Positions 5,405-6,103 of a stretch of 6,103 bases of DNA are shown one piece after another. The position numbers and the translations under genes are program-made. The DNA comes from Winogradskyella sp. (lineage in GTDB: Bacteria; Bacteroidota; Bacteroidia; Flavobacteriales; Flavobacteriaceae). Every line of letters starts with the position of its first letter. Position 1 is the stretch's first letter. Location of the stretch: NCBI GenBank assembly GCA_030149115.1, contig JASBSE010000020.1, positions 1 to 6,103 on the forward strand, in the 5' to 3' direction. A model generated the notes under the pieces. The model had not been told where the DNA came from. It ran no database searches and worked only from the letters and a program-made list of their open reading frames with translations.

Positions 5405-6103
5405 TATTATACGTTGCTCAACCTCTAAATCTACACCGAAAGTAGCTTTAACTTGTTCTCTGGTATGTTTAATAATTGCTAAGATATCCTCGCCTGTAGC
5501 ATTGCCTAAGTTTATAATAAACCCGCTGTGTTTTTTAGATATCTCCGCACCACCTACTCTGTAGCCTTTGAGCCCTAACTCATCTAGCATTGGCCCAACG
5601 AAACGGCCTGGTGGTCTTTTGTAAACACTACCACAATTAGGATATTCTCTAGGTTGTTTTTCCCAACGTCTAGCTTTTGAGGCTTCCATTATTGTTTTTA
5701 TCTCTTCTGCATCTCCTACCTGTAACTGAAACCAAGCTTTTAGAATTACTTTATCCTTTTGTTTTTGAAACACACTATTGCGATAGGTTAACTGTAAATC
5801 TTCGTTATGCTTTTCTTTAACTTGCATATCTACTAAATCTAGGTAACGCACCTTGCTTAGAATGTTTTTGGTCTCCCCCTCTTTGGTACCAGCATTCATC
5901 ACTACAGCTCCACCAACAGAACTTGGTATGTCGTAAAAAAACTCTGCACCAGATAGGCTATACTTTTGTGCCAAATTGCTTACCTCTAAAATGGTGGCAC
6001 CCGATTCTGCTTCTATACTATTTGAAGTTTTATCTACCTTAAGGGTATTAAAATTGCCATTAAAAATAATAAAATCATTATCGTAGTATGCTTTAGAAAA
6101 AAT
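5402..6103 (-). CDS. murB: MurB-type UDP-N-acetylenolpyruvoylglucosamine reductase paralog (N-terminus off window)
   Basis: The frame is open from the right edge to TAA at 5402, giving 233 residues; about 60-70 N-terminal residues with the first FAD-binding GSN motif should lie outside. The visible part has the MurB hallmarks in order: IPSSVGGAVVMNAG (59-72 of the fragment), the YRxS motif T-Y107-R108-N-S110, the catalytic-serine segment N156-C-G-S159-V-Y-K162-R-P, KKHSGFIIN (190-198), and the C-terminal LEVEQRII with E229 where the catalytic Glu sits. MurB reduces enolpyruvyl-UDP-GlcNAc to UDP-MurNAc with NADPH and FAD in the cytoplasm. The short spacing and the KRP after the serine look like the type II enzymes common in Firmicutes. 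I believe Bacteroidota more often use the longer type I form for cell wall synthesis. Its place directly before glycosyltransferases suggests a role in precursor supply for this polysaccharide (inference). It could instead be the cell's only MurB. The gene symbol marks the family, not a proven role. Confidence 0.87.
   Translation of the reverse strand: MFSKAYYDNDFIIFNGNFNTLKVDKTSNSIEAESGATILEVSNLAQKYSLSGAEFFYDIPSSVGGAVVMNAGTKEGETKNILSKVRYLDLVDMQVKEKHNEDLQLTYRNSVFQKQKDKVILKAWFQLQVGDAEEIKTIMEASKARRWEKQPREYPNCGSVYKRPPGRFVGPMLDELGLKGYRVGGAEISKKHSGFIINLGNATGEDILAIIKHTREQVKATFGVDLEVEQRII

Noticed and set aside
4575..5564. Plus-strand open frames of 60-82 codons
   Set aside because: All are antisense to glycosyltransferase A or the MurB-like gene, with no motif of their own.
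5402..5974. A short MurB-like gene starting at TTG at 5974
   Set aside because: The frame stays open for 43 more codons to the window edge, and those codons match the MurB region before the IPSSVGG motif. The gene is cut by the window, not truncated.

Overview
The window is a piece of an exopolysaccharide, capsule or O-antigen biosynthesis locus. All six genes lie on the minus strand and read from high to low coordinates: a MurB-type reductase (N-terminus off the right edge), a GT-B glycosyltransferase, a Wzy/O-antigen-ligase-type membrane protein, a left-handed beta-helix acyltransferase, a second GT-B glycosyltransferase, and a two-domain dehydrogenase (C-terminus off the left edge). The layout suggests a bacterium of the Bacteroidota, probably a marine-type member of Flavobacteriia. 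The reasons are the low G+C, the absence of purine-rich Shine-Dalgarno sequences before the start codons, and the look of the proteins. This assignment is inference; no rRNA or marker gene is present.

Layout in transcription order. At 6103-5402 is the 3' 233 codons of a MurB family FAD reductase. At 5398-4238 is glycosyltransferase A. At 4234-2996 is a polytopic Wzy_C-type polymerase or ligase. At 3027-2446 is a hexapeptide acyltransferase. At 2422-1364 is glycosyltransferase B. At 1388-1 are the first 462 codons of a bi-domain oxidoreductase (MDR-type dehydrogenase followed by a Gfo/Idh/MocA-type Rossmann domain). Junctions are 3 nt, 3 nt, a 32-nt overlap, 23 nt and a 25-nt overlap, so this looks like one uninterrupted operon. 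Its promoter lies beyond the right edge and its end beyond the left edge. No gene-free stretch longer than 23 bases exists. I saw no RNA gene, transposon, CRISPR array, promoter or terminator.

How the genes could work together (inference): the reductase and the bi-domain dehydrogenase would help make or modify a nucleotide-sugar precursor. The two glycosyltransferases would build a lipid-linked repeat unit in the cytoplasm, the acyltransferase would decorate it, and the Wzy-like protein would polymerise or ligate it on the outer face of the inner membrane.

Points that stand out are a MurB paralog inside a polysaccharide operon, two probable TTG start codons, three consecutive genes in one reading frame separated only by a stop codon and one sense codon, an A9 run in the polymerase gene, and a base-composition contrast between the two outer genes and the four AT-rich inner genes.
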